Source of the DNA: Marinilabiliales bacterium
GTDB lineage: Bacteria; Bacteroidota; Bacteroidia; Bacteroidales; ML635J-15
NCBI GenBank assembly: GCA_002869385.1
Contig: PKTB01000005.1
Coordinates: 1 to 64,000 of the forward strand
Direction of reading: 5' to 3'
Length of the DNA: 64,000 nucleotides
Shown here: in pieces, positions 1-9,605 of the stretch
Numbering within the stretch: position 1 is the first letter of the stretch
Layout: every line of letters starts with the position of its first letter
Translations under genes and position numbers: made by a program
Notes under the pieces: generated by a model
Told to the model about the DNA's origin: nothing
What the model saw: the letters and a program-made list of their open reading frames with translations, nothing else
The model's database searches: none

Positions 1-1
1 A

Positions 2-3000
2 CCTGCTGATGGTGCTTCTACGGTTGAATGTCTTGTTGATGCGGTTGCGCCTACAACTCCGGTTGTGGTTGATAACTGTGGTAATAATATTGTTCCTACT
101 CTTGTTAGTACTGTTGACAGTCCGGATCCTTTAACTTGTGAAGGTACCAGAACATATACTTATGAATATGCTGACTGTGCAGGTAATACTACAAACTGGG
201 CATACGTATACACTATTGATGTTACTACTGCTCCTGTAGTGCCTGCTGATGGTGCTGCTACTGTAGAATGTCTTGTTGATGCGGTTGCTCCTACGACTCC
301 GGTTGTAGTTGATGTATGTGGAAATAATATTACTCCTACGCTAGTTAGTACTGTTGATAGTCCAGATCCTTTAACTTGTGAAGGTACTAGAACATATACT
401 TATCAGTATGAAGACTGTGCTGGCAATACAATTAACTGGGCATTTGTTTACACTATTGATATAACAACTAGTCCAATTGTTCCTGCTGATGGAGCATCTA
501 CTGTTGATTGTGTAATTGATGCTGTTGCTCCTACAACTCCTGTAATTTCAGATGTTTGTGGCAACAATATTTCTGCAGTCCTTGAATCTGTTGTTGACAG
601 TCCTGACCCATTAATTTGTGCAGGAACACGTACTTACAATTACTCATACACAGATTGTTCTGGAAATGTAGAATATTGGTCTTATATATATACAATCAGT
701 GACCCAATAATTACTGTCACTTGTCCTCCTGATCAAAGTTTCAATGCAATACCTGGTGACAATTATACAATTCCAGAATTAGTTGCAACTGACAACTGTA
801 GTGGTGGATTTATTGTAGACTGGACAATTACCGGTGCAACAAACCGCACTGGAACAGGAACTGATGCTAGCGGTTTCTTTGCTGTTGGTATTTCAATAAT
901 TAACTGGGAAGTAACAGATGCGTGTGGAAATATTTACACTTGCAACACTCAAGTAGAAATATTAATGCCTCTTGTTGAATGCCCTGACCCAATTGCTGTT
1001 TGTTATGATGCAGGATTACAACTTCTATCAGGTACTGGTGAAGACCCTGAAGGTGGAGTATTTACAGGTGATGGCGTTGTGATCAATGCTGGTCAATATT
1101 ATTTTGATCCTTCAAGTCCTTCTGCCGGTGTTGGAACACATCCTATTGTTTATACTTGGACAAACCCAAGTGGTTATGAAGGAACTTGCACATTCGATGC
1201 AACAGTATATGCTTTACCAGAGTTTAATGCTACTGTTAGTCAGCACCCATTATGCTACAATAGTGCAGACGGAATTATTGATATTTCTATTACAGATGGC
1301 TTACCAACATATAATATCGATTGGGGAACAGGTAGTTCGAGTACAGCATTAGCAACTACTCAATTAAACAACTTAGAATACGGTGTTTACAATATCATTA
1401 TCACTGATGCAAATGCTTGTTCATCCCAAAATACAATTGAATTAATAAATCCAAGCGAACTTGTTGTAACGGCAAATGCTGAAGAAATAATGTGTAATGG
1501 AGAGACTGCTGATGTTATAGTAGCTGCTACTGGTGGAACTCCAATTTATACAGGAACTGGAACTTTTGCTGAAATTGCAGGAACATACACATATACCGTA
1601 ACAGACTTAAACGGATGTTCTGCTGATGCAACAGTTACGTTGGGTCAACCTGATGCTATGATAGTTGTAGCAAATACTACTAATGCTCTTTGTTTTGGGT
1701 TAAATGGCAGCTCGGTTGTTACTGTAAATAGTGGTGGTACAGCTCCACACTTTATTGAATGGCAAGATGGTTCAAGCCAATTTACAAACAACAATATTCC
1801 TGTTGAAACTACATTTGGTTATACTATAACTGATTATAACGGTTGTACATATGAAAGCTCTGTTTTTGCTACACAACCTGACCAACTGGAAGCAACTTTA
1901 TCTACTGTTGGAGTATCATGTTTCAATGGTGAAGATGGAATGGCTTCTGTTAGCAATGTAACCGGTGGAACTTATCCTTACTTCTACGAATGGAATACGG
2001 GTTCATATAACTCTTCCATTTCTGGGTTAACGGCCGGCACCTACTATGTGACTGTTAGAGATGCGAATAGTTGTGAAATATACGAAAGCATTACTGTCGA
2101 ACAACCAGCAGTATTGCAAGTTTACTTAACTGCAACACCAGCACAATGTGGTGGAAATGGTGGTTCTGCAATTGCTTCGGTAATTGGTGGAACACCATTA
2201 TATTCTTACTCATGGTCCAACAGTATGGCCGGAAACAATATTACAAATGTTCCTCCATGTACATATACTGTTAGTGTAACAGATAATAATAACTGTGTTG
2301 CTACTCAAGATGTCCTTATTAACATCTCAGGTAATATTGATGCTTCAATAACAACCATTCAAGAAGTAAGTTGCCCTGGCGATTCTGACGGTATGATTGA
2401 AGCTACTAGTTCAAACGGTGTTGCACCATTAGAATACAACTGGACTACTGGAGAAACTTCATCTATATTAACAGATCTTAATCCAGGAACTTATGTTGTA
2501 ATGATTAATGATAACTGGGGTTGTTCGGGATCTGCTTCAACAACGCTTGTTACACCACAATCTATGACCTTGAATGCAAGTATCACAAATACAGTTTGTT
2601 ATGGGGATAGTAATGGTGCTATTTATCTTAATGTAATCGGAGGCTATGGCCCATATAATTTAGCATGGTCAAATGCTGTTTCAAGTGACAGTTTAATAAA
2701 TTTAACTGCCGGAGATTATATTGTAACAGTTACAGATTCACACTACTGTACAACAACTGAAACATATACTGTTGCTCAACCTGATGAACTAATATTAACT
2801 TATCAAGTTAATAATATCTCATGTTATGGAGATCTTGATGGTACAGTGGCAATGAATGCTACTGGTGGTACAACACCTTATATTTTCAGCTTCTTTACAG
2901 GTGAAGATTATATCGAAGGTGCAACTATGTCAGGAATTCCAGCAGGATCTTACGGATTATTAGTTGAAGACTATAATGGGTGTTCTGATAATGCAGAAAT

Positions 3001-3517
3001 TATGATTCTTGAACCTGCAGAACTTACTGCATATTATACTGCTTATGATCCGTCATGTATTGGCAATAATGATGGCTATATCGAAATTAAGGTGTTAGGT
3101 TGTACTTCTCCATACTTATATGGATGGAATGAAAATTATATTGATCTTCCTATAATCAGTGGGTTAACACAAGGTGATTACGAAGTTATGGTTATGGACT
3201 CAAATAATTGTGTTTACACTTTTAATACTATTCAATTAACTGATACAGATGTTGATTGTATTAAAATTCCAAATGCCTTTACGCCTAATGGAGACGGTCC
3301 AAACGATACTTGGATAATCGAAAACATAGAACTATTCCCTGGTGCTTATATGTATGTATATAATAGATGGGGACAAGAACTATGGGTTGGACGTCCTGGT
3401 GACGAATGGGATGGTAAATATCAAGGTAAATTTGTACCATCAGGTACTTATCTATACGTTATTAACCTTTATGATGGCACCCCACCATATACAGGAACAG
3501 TAACGGTTGTCTATTAA
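2..3517 (+). CDS. SprB-repeat surface adhesin, T9SS type B cargo (5' truncated)
   Basis: The frame is already open at base 2, so the signal peptide and N-terminus lie outside the window. The visible part starts with three 80-residue (240 bp) units opening PADGA/TVEC, with paired cysteines and an HYR/Ig-like look. A further HYR-like module (ITVTCPPD) follows, then nine SprB-type repeats of about 75-80 residues, each opening near C-x-G-x-x-G and closing GTY-x-V-x-V-x-D. The last ~85 residues, from IPNAFTPNGDG, are the gliding-associated type B T9SS sorting domain (CHU_C family). Such proteins are exported by T9SS to the cell surface, where they act in adhesion or gliding; the ligand cannot be predicted. 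Two repeats carry Cys at a position that is Gly in the others (TGT at 2258-2260 and 3101-3103). The gene ends at a strong shared terminator. The domain call is sure; the exact function is not. Confidence 0.88.
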   Translation, partial: PADGASTVECLVDAVAPTTPVVVDNCGNNIVPTLVSTVDSPDPLTCEGTRTYTYEYADCAGNTTNWAYVYTIDVTTAPVVPADGAATVECLVDAVAPTTPVVVDVCGNNITPTLVSTVDSPDPLTCEGTRTYTYQYEDCAGNTINWAFVYTIDITTSPIVPADGASTVDCVIDAVAPTTPVISDVCGNNISAVLESVVDSPDPLICAGTRTYNYSYTDCSGNVEYWSYIYTISDPIITVTCPPDQSFNAIPGDNYTIPELVATDNCSGGFIVDWTITGATNRTGTGTDASGFFAVGISIINWEVTDACGNIYTCNTQVEILMPLVECPDPIAVCYDAGLQLLSGTGEDPEGGVFTGDGVVINAGQYYFDPSSPSAGVGTHPIVYTWTNPSGYEGTCTFDATVYALPEFNATVSQHPLCYNSADGIIDISITDGLPTYNIDWGTGSSSTALATTQLNNLEYGVYNIIITDANACSSQNTIELINPSELVVTANAEEIMCNGETADVIVAATGGTPIYTGTGTFAEIAGTYTYTVTDLNGCSADATVTLGQPDAMIVVANTTNALCFGLNGSSVVTVNSGGTAPHFIEWQDGSSQFTNNNIPVETTFGYTITDYNGCTYESSVFATQPDQLEATLSTVGVSCFNGEDGMASVSNVTGGTYPYFYEWNTGSYNSSISGLTAGTYYVTVRDANSCEIYESITVEQPAVLQVYLTATPAQCGGNGGSAIASVIGGTPLYSYSWSNSMAGNNITNVPPCTYTVSVTDNNNCVATQDVLINISGNIDASITTIQEVSCPGDSDGMIEATSSNGVAPLEYNWTTGETSSILTDLNPGTYVVMINDNWGCSGSASTTLVTPQSMTLNASITNTVCYGDSNGAIYLNVIGGYGPYNLAWSNAVSSDSLINLTAGDYIVTVTDSHYCTTTETYTVAQPDELILTYQVNNISCYGDLDGTVAMNATGGTTPYIFSFFTGEDYIEGATMSGIPAGSYGLLVEDYNGCSDNAEIMILEPAELTAYYTAYDPSCIGNNDGYIEIKVLGCTSPYLYGWNENYIDLPIISGLTQGDYEVMVMDSNNCVYTFNTIQLTDTDVDCIKIPNAFTPNGDGPNDTWIIENIELFPGAYMYVYNRWGQELWVGRPGDEWDGKYQGKFVPSGTYLYVINLYDGTPPYTGTVTVVY

Positions 3518-3532
3518 ACACTCACTCAAAAA

Positions 3533-3567
3533 AATAAGCGGTTGAAATCTCAACCGCTTATTTTTTT
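3533..3567. terminator. Bidirectional rho-independent terminator
   Basis: A perfect 13-bp inverted repeat (AATAAGCGGTTGA, loop AATC) is followed by a T tract on the + strand and preceded by an A tract. It therefore serves both the adhesin gene and the converging PurF-like gene. Confidence 0.9.
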
Positions 3568-3593
3568 ATTAATAAAATTTAATCTATTCTTCA

Positions 3594-5495
3594 CTAATAT
3601 GCACGTTCATCTCTGTTTTCATAAAAGTTGATAAATGAAGTATTAACAACTTTATTCCCTCCAGCTGTAGGGTAATTACCTGTGAAATACCAATCACCAG
3701 AATTATCGAGACAAGATTTATGTAAATTCTCAATGCTCTGATATATTACCTGAAACTCAGCTTTTATAGAATCGTTTTTAATAATCTTTGCTATCCTTTG
3801 AGATATTTGCTCAGGAGTAAATGGTTTATAAATATTTCTAACATAATTTATAATATCCTCTTTTGGAAGATTCTGTTGAGCTTTACATTTCTTATAAACA
3901 TCATCAATTAAATCTTGTTTATCATTCTCCCTTAATAAATCAATTACAGCATTAAAAGCAATAAAGTCATTTATCTTTGCCATATCAATACCGTAACAGT
4001 CAGGATAACGAATCTGAGGAGCTGATGAAACTATTATAATCTTTTTAGGTTTTAATCTGTCAAGAATTTTAAGAATACTCTGTTTCAAAGTTGTCCCACG
4101 AACAATACTATCATCAATTATTACTAATGTATCTGTATTATCTTTTACAGTACCATAAGTAACATCATAAACGTGTTGAACCATTTCATCTCTATCCTCA
4201 TCCTGAGTAATGAATGTTCGCATTTTTACATCCTTAACAGCGATCTTTTCAACCCTTGGTCTTAACTCAAGTAGGTTCTTTAAATCATTTGGCTTTAACT
4301 TATCTCCCTTCTCTTTAATCGTTTTTATTTTATATTCTGTGAGATATGTTTCCAAACCTTTCAGCATACCATAAAATGCAATCTCAGATGTATTTGTGAT
4401 AAAAGAAAAAACAGTATTATCAAAATCGTAATTAATTGCATCGAGAATATCCGGCACTAGATTTTCACCTAAACTCTTTCTCTCTTTATAAATTTCGTGG
4501 TCTGTACCTCTGTAGAAATATATCCTTTCGAAACTACATGATGCTTGTACTTCAGGAACTCGTATCATGTGCTTTTTAACCTCTCCATTCTTTTTAACTA
4601 TCATTGCTGTTCCCGGTTCCAACTCATGAATATCATCAAAACTAACATTCATTGCAGTTTGAATTACAGGACGTTCTGAAGTTGCTACAAAAAACTCGTC
4701 GTCATAATAATAGTATGCAGGTCGAATTCCCCATGGATCCCTTACAATAAATGAATCTCCATGTCCTAAAGCACCACCCATAACATAGCCACCATCCCAA
4801 TTTTTTGTTGCGTCTCTTAAAACTTTTGCTATATCAATATTTTCTTCGATAAGATTACTAATGTCAAAATTAGTATGTCCTTGATTCTTGTACTCTCTAA
4901 AAAGCTTTTGATTTTCTTCTTCAATAAACAACCCTATCAATTCTAAAGCTGTAACAGTATCCGAATACTCCTTTGTATGTTGGCCAAATTTTATAAGATA
5001 CTTGAATAACTCATCTACATTTGTAAGGTTAAAGTTTCCTGCTAAAGCTAATGTTTTAGATCTCCAGTTGCTTACTCTTAAAACAGGATGAACCAATTCT
5101 ACATTATTTTTACCAAAAGTACCATACCTTAAATGGCCCATATAGAATTCTCCAACAAATTTCAGGTTTTCTTTAGCCCAATCTGCATCATGCAACTTTT
5201 CCGGATGCTTTTCAAGCTCTTCTTCAATCGTAGAATACATCTGATTAAAACAATCAAATATCGGACTATTTTTTACAGACCTCATCCTGTCTATATATTT
5301 TAAACCTGGAGTAAGGTCAAGTTTTAAGCTCATTGCTCCTGCTCCATCTTGACCTCGGTTGTGCTGTTTTTCCATTAAGAGATATAACTTATTGATGCCA
5401 TACCTCCATGATCCATATTTTTCCTGATAATAAGAAAGGGGTTTTAATAATCGCAATTGTGCGATACCACATTCGTGTTTAATTTGATCGCTCAT
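3594..5495 (-). CDS. PurF-type amidophosphoribosyltransferase paralogue (long form)
   Basis: This is a class II glutamine amidotransferase fused to a type I phosphoribosyltransferase. The likely catalytic Cys9 (HECGI) follows an eight-residue propeptide, as in PurF, where cleavage exposes the N-terminal nucleophile. GHLRYGTFG and GNFNLTN correspond to the glutaminase pocket, and VIIDDSIVRGTT (about residue 470) is the PRPP-binding loop. PurF makes phosphoribosylamine in the first step of purine synthesis. At 633 residues the protein is well above the usual ~470-510 of canonical PurF; the extra length sits between the domains and at the C-terminus. Bacteroidota often carry such a long paralogue beside a canonical PurF, so its in vivo role is uncertain. 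It is a single gene between an upstream spacer and a shared terminator. The start ATG at 5493-5495 places Cys9 correctly. Confidence 0.85.
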   Translation of the reverse strand: MSDQIKHECGIAQLRLLKPLSYYQEKYGSWRYGINKLYLLMEKQHNRGQDGAGAMSLKLDLTPGLKYIDRMRSVKNSPIFDCFNQMYSTIEEELEKHPEKLHDADWAKENLKFVGEFYMGHLRYGTFGKNNVELVHPVLRVSNWRSKTLALAGNFNLTNVDELFKYLIKFGQHTKEYSDTVTALELIGLFIEEENQKLFREYKNQGHTNFDISNLIEENIDIAKVLRDATKNWDGGYVMGGALGHGDSFIVRDPWGIRPAYYYYDDEFFVATSERPVIQTAMNVSFDDIHELEPGTAMIVKKNGEVKKHMIRVPEVQASCSFERIYFYRGTDHEIYKERKSLGENLVPDILDAINYDFDNTVFSFITNTSEIAFYGMLKGLETYLTEYKIKTIKEKGDKLKPNDLKNLLELRPRVEKIAVKDVKMRTFITQDEDRDEMVQHVYDVTYGTVKDNTDTLVIIDDSIVRGTTLKQSILKILDRLKPKKIIIVSSAPQIRYPDCYGIDMAKINDFIAFNAVIDLLRENDKQDLIDDVYKKCKAQQNLPKEDIINYVRNIYKPFTPEQISQRIAKIIKNDSIKAEFQVIYQSIENLHKSCLDNSGDWYFTGNYPTAGGNKVVNTSFINFYENRDERAY

Positions 5496-5738
5496 ACCTA
5501 AATATCTAGTTTATAAGAACTTACACGATAAGCATTCATTTCACAAAACTAATTGATTTTTTCTAAGGAGGCCTAAAATTTTAACTTTTTATTTAGAAAG
5601 TTTTGAACTGACTGAAAATCAATTAAATAAACCTGTAAAACATCCTGTAACTACTTAAAACAGTTTATTTATTCTATTTGCTTATTAAAAATTTAGAACT
5701 TTTATTTATAAGAATTGTTAAAACTAAAAATACAAAAG

Positions 5739-6677
5739 ATGAAGTTTACAGAAATATTAATGGTTTTTCTTGTAAGCACTCTAAGTTTACAATGTCAAAA
5801 TGAAAGTAAGATGAGCTATAATAAATTATCTTCAGAAGAGAAAATGGTAATTTTACACAAAGGAACAGAAAGACCTTTTACAGGAGAATTTGATAAACAC
5901 TACGAAGAAGGTATCTACTCATGTAAACAATGTGATGCTCAGTTATATAAATCTTCCTCAAAGTTTAATAGTGGCTGTGGATGGCCTGCTTTCGATGATG
6001 CAATTGATGGTGCTGTTAAAGAAGTCCCAGATGTGGATGGTCTTCGAACTGAAATTGTATGTGCTAATTGTGGAGGGCATATCGGACATGTATTTAAAGG
6101 TGAAGGTTTTACCGAAACAAATACCAGACATTGTGTTAATTCTATTTCCATGAACTTCACTCCCATAAACATGATAAATAATAAAACCGAATCAAATTTG
6201 GAAACAGCAATATTTGCAGCAGGCTGCTTCTGGGGTGTAGAACATCACCTAAAGCTAGCAAAAGGTGTAGTTTCAACAGAGGTTGGCTATATTGGTGGAA
6301 AGACAGAAAATCCCAACTATCAGGACGTTTGTTATAATAACACCGGACATGCTGAAGCAGTAAAGGTAGTTTTTTACAATCAGATTACTAGCTTCGAAGA
6401 AATAGCTAAACTATTCTTTGAAATTCATGACCCTGGACAATTGAATCGCCAAGGACCTGATATAGGTGATCAATATAGGTAAGAAATCTTTTATTTTAGT
6501 GATAAACAAAAGAAAACAGCAGAAAATCTAATTAATATTCTCAAAGAAAAAGGCTATTCTGTTGTTACAAAGCTAAGTCCGGCAACAGAATTCTATGCAG
6601 CAGAAGACTATCATCAGGATTACTATGAGAAAAAATCATCAAATCCATACTGCCACTTTTATAAAAAGAAGTTCTAA
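5739..6677 (+). CDS. msrAB: Methionine sulfoxide reductase MsrB-MsrA fusion lipoprotein, with in-frame TAA
   Basis: A bifunctional repair enzyme for oxidised methionine. The N-terminus is hydrophobic and ends LSLQC, which suggests a lipoprotein exported to the envelope. MsrB (about residues 20-140) has zinc pairs CKQC and CANC and catalytic RHCVNS. MsrA (about 150-312) has the GCFWG nucleophile motif and GHAEAV. Codon 248 (6480-6482) is TAA within the conserved GDQYRSxIFY motif, exactly where Ser is expected. The frame then continues through EIFYFSD to a natural stop at 6675-6677, giving the expected full length. TCA to TAA is a single C to A change. I chose ATG 5739 over the in-frame TTG at 5715 because it directly precedes the signal sequence. 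Family assignment is certain; whether a full-length product is made is not. Confidence 0.9.
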
Positions 6678-6805
6678 ACACAATTGTTTCTTACCCAATT
6701 AGTTATTCTCATTATTAAGAATTTTGTAGTTAAAATTTTCTTAAATCTCTATGCTATTTAAATAATGTTGAGATATTTAATTAAATTAGCATAATAATTT
6801 TTGTT

Positions 6806-8230
6806 ATGAGAAAATACTGGCTAACATTATTATTCATCCCAATCATTGCTATTGTATCAGCTCAGGAGTCTTGGAGTCTTGAAGACTGCATACATTATGC
6901 AATGGAAAATAATATTCAAATAAAAACTCAACAACTAAATACAGAAATTAATCAAAATCAGTTAAGTCAATCTAAACTATCTCTAGTACCAGGTTTAAAT
7001 GCCGGTGCTAGTGAGAGTGTTACATTTGGAAGAAATGTCGACCCATACACAAACGATTTTTCAAACGAAAATTTTAATTCATCAAATTTTCAAATTTCCT
7101 CATCAGTAACTCTTTTCAGTGGATTGCAGCAATACAACAATATCAAAAAAGCAGAGATTGACACAAAAGCGAGTTTTTTACTTCTTTAACAAACAAAAAA
7201 CAATATTAGCTTAGCAATAGCATCCGCATATTTAAATGTTTTGTACTCTATGGACTTACTTGACCTGGCAAAGCAACAAAAAGAAATTACACAGCAACAA
7301 TTTGACAGAACTTCAATATTAGTTGAAAAAGGGAGTCTTCCAGAACAAAGTAAATATGAACTTGAAGCCCAGCTAGCTAACGAAGAGTTAAATATTGTAA
7401 ATAATGAGAACCAACTCGATTTAGCCAAATTAAACCTGATACAACTATTGGAACTTGAAGATCCAATAGGATTCAATATTGTCCGTCCTGAAATTGATAA
7501 TATAAGCTCTGAATCGACAATGATGACTGTTGACCAAATATTTTTTGAGTCAGCTCAAAGGATGCCGGAAATTGAATATGCAGAATTAAACTTTTTAAGT
7601 GCAGAAAAAAACCTTGCTATTGCAAAAGGTTCAAATTATCCTCGTTTAACAATGAGTGCTTCATATGGAACAGGATATTCAAGTGCAAGTAAAGATATTA
7701 GCAATATAAGTTTAGGAGAGCCTTACCTTTCAGGTTTTGCAACCGATAATATGGGAACACTCTTAGATGTATATAATTATAATTATGATTACACGTATGT
7801 AAACCGACCTTTTAGTGACCAGATCAGTGATAATGCAAGTAGTGTTATAGCATTTAACTTAAGTATCCCGATTTTTAATGGTTTACAAACCAAAACGAAT
7901 ATTGATAATTCCAAAATCTACATTGAACAATCAAAACTGCAAGTCGACCAAGCAAGAAAAGATCTATATAAAGCGATTCAACAAGCCCATGCTGATGCTT
8001 TATTCGCACTTAAACAATATTTGGCAACAGAAAAAACTCTTGACGCAATGCAATTAAGCTTTGATTATACTCAAAAAAGATATGACCAAGGGTTATTAAA
8101 TACTACAGATTTTAATGTTGCAAAAAACAACCTCTCGAAAACAGAAGCAGATCTTTTAAGAGCAAAATACGAATATATTTTCAAATTAAAGATTTTGGAT
8201 TTCTATCGAGGAATTACAATCAAACTTTAA
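6806..8230 (+). CDS. TolC-family outer membrane efflux protein, with in-frame TAA
   Basis: Outer-membrane channel of a tripartite exporter. A signal peptide (about residues 1-19, ending VSAQ) is followed by two OEP repeats rich in long amphipathic helices; SWSLEDCIHYAMENN is the typical start of the first. Codon 128 (7187-7189) is TAA, and the same frame continues as QTKNNISLAIASAYLNVLY, the conserved helix found here in Bacteroidota TolC proteins. Related sequences usually have Glu or a polar residue at the interrupted position, so GAA to TAA is plausible. The full span is 474 residues plus stop, normal for the family. It lies 13 bp upstream of the HlyD-type adaptor gene, with which it probably forms an operon. 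Confidence 0.87.
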
Positions 8231-8243
8231 AAAATCAAACCGC

Positions 8244-9605
8244 ATGAATACTGTTCCAAAAAATAAAAATAAAAAGAAACCAACAAAATGGATTTTAATT
8301 GGTGTTGGTGTAATAATTGTCTTTCTGATTGTTGGCAAAAAAGCCAATTGGTTTGGTAGTGATTCGGTTCATAAAGTAAGCACTGAAACTGTAGAAAAAA
8401 GAACAATTAGCGAGGTTGTCACTGCAAGTGGTAAAATTCAACCTGAAATGGAGATAAAACTTAGTCAAGATGTGTCAGGTGAAATTGTTGAACTCGTGGT
8501 ACGTGAAGGTGATTCAGTAAAGAAAGGTGATTTTTTGCTAAAAATCAAACCTGATATATATGAGTCTGCACTTGAAAGAACTATTGCTGCTGGTAATTCT
8601 GCAAATGCAAATCTTATAAACAGCCGTGCTCGTCTTGAACAGGTTAATGCACAATTTACTCAAACAGAACTATCTTATAACAGAAACAAAGCATTATACG
8701 ACGAGGGAGTAATATCACAAGCTGAATATGAAAATGCCCAAGCCTCTTACGACATGGCAGTTGCTGATGTTAAAGAAGCAGAAGCAAGTGTAAATGCAGC
8801 TACTTATTCTGTTATGAGTTCTCAGGCAACAATAAAAGAAGCCAATGAGAACTTAAAGAAAACTAGCGTTTATGCTCCAATGGACGGAACAATCTCCTTG
8901 CTTAATGTAGAAATTGGAGAACGTGTTGTTGGTACAGAAATGATGGCAGGTACAGAAATGATGAGAATTGCAAATCTAAATGTTATGGAAGTTATCGTTG
9001 ATGTAAACGAAAATGATATTGTTAAAATAAAACTAAACGATAGTGCCGATATAGAAGTTGATGCTTATCTAAAAAGAAAATTTAAAGGTGTCGTTACAGA
9101 AATTGCAAATTCAGCAACAACCTCCGGGCTTTCTGTTGATCAGGTTACAAATTTTAAAGTAAAAATTAGAATATTACCAGAATCATACAGCGATCTTATT
9201 GAGGAAGGTAATCCGTATCCATTTCGTCCTGGTATGTCTGCTACTGTCGATATAAATACCAAAACCGAGTATAATGTCCTAAGTGTCCCCCTCCCAGCAG
9301 TAACAACAAGAATAGACTCTGCTTCTAATGCCGCAAATCTTGCTAAGGAAAATAGTGATGAAAATGAAGATACTGATAATGAAGAACTAGACGAAGTTGT
9401 TTTTGTATACAAAGATGGTGAAATTAGCAAACGTGTTGTTAAAACAGGAATTCAGGATTAATACTACATTCAAATTATGGATGGTCTTAAAGAGGGAGAA
9501 GAAGTTGTTACTGCACCATATAGTCTAATATCTAAAATACTAAAAGACGGTATGAAAGTAGAAAAAGTCAGTATTGAAGAACTCTATAAAACTGATGAAA
9601 AATAA
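8244..9605 (+). CDS. HlyD/MacA-type periplasmic adaptor (RND/ABC efflux), with in-frame TAA
   Basis: Membrane-fusion protein linking an inner-membrane pump to TolC. One transmembrane helix (about residues 16-33) is followed by a biotinyl-lipoyl-like half (GEIVELVVREGDSVKKGD), a coiled-coil hairpin (about 100-200), the returning lipoyl half (VYAPMDGTIS) and beta-barrel domains. Codon 406 (9459-9461) is TAA just after KTGIQD. The frame continues with YYIQIMDGLKEGEEVVT, the conserved family tail, to TAA at 9603-9605 (453 positions in total). It follows the TolC gene closely. No ABC or RND pump gene follows: the next gene converges from the opposite strand with no gap. Confidence 0.88.

Noticed and set aside
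1086..1352. Open frames inside the adhesin and other genes on alternative frames
   Set aside because: They lie entirely within strongly supported genes, lack family motifs and have low-complexity composition caused by the real frame.
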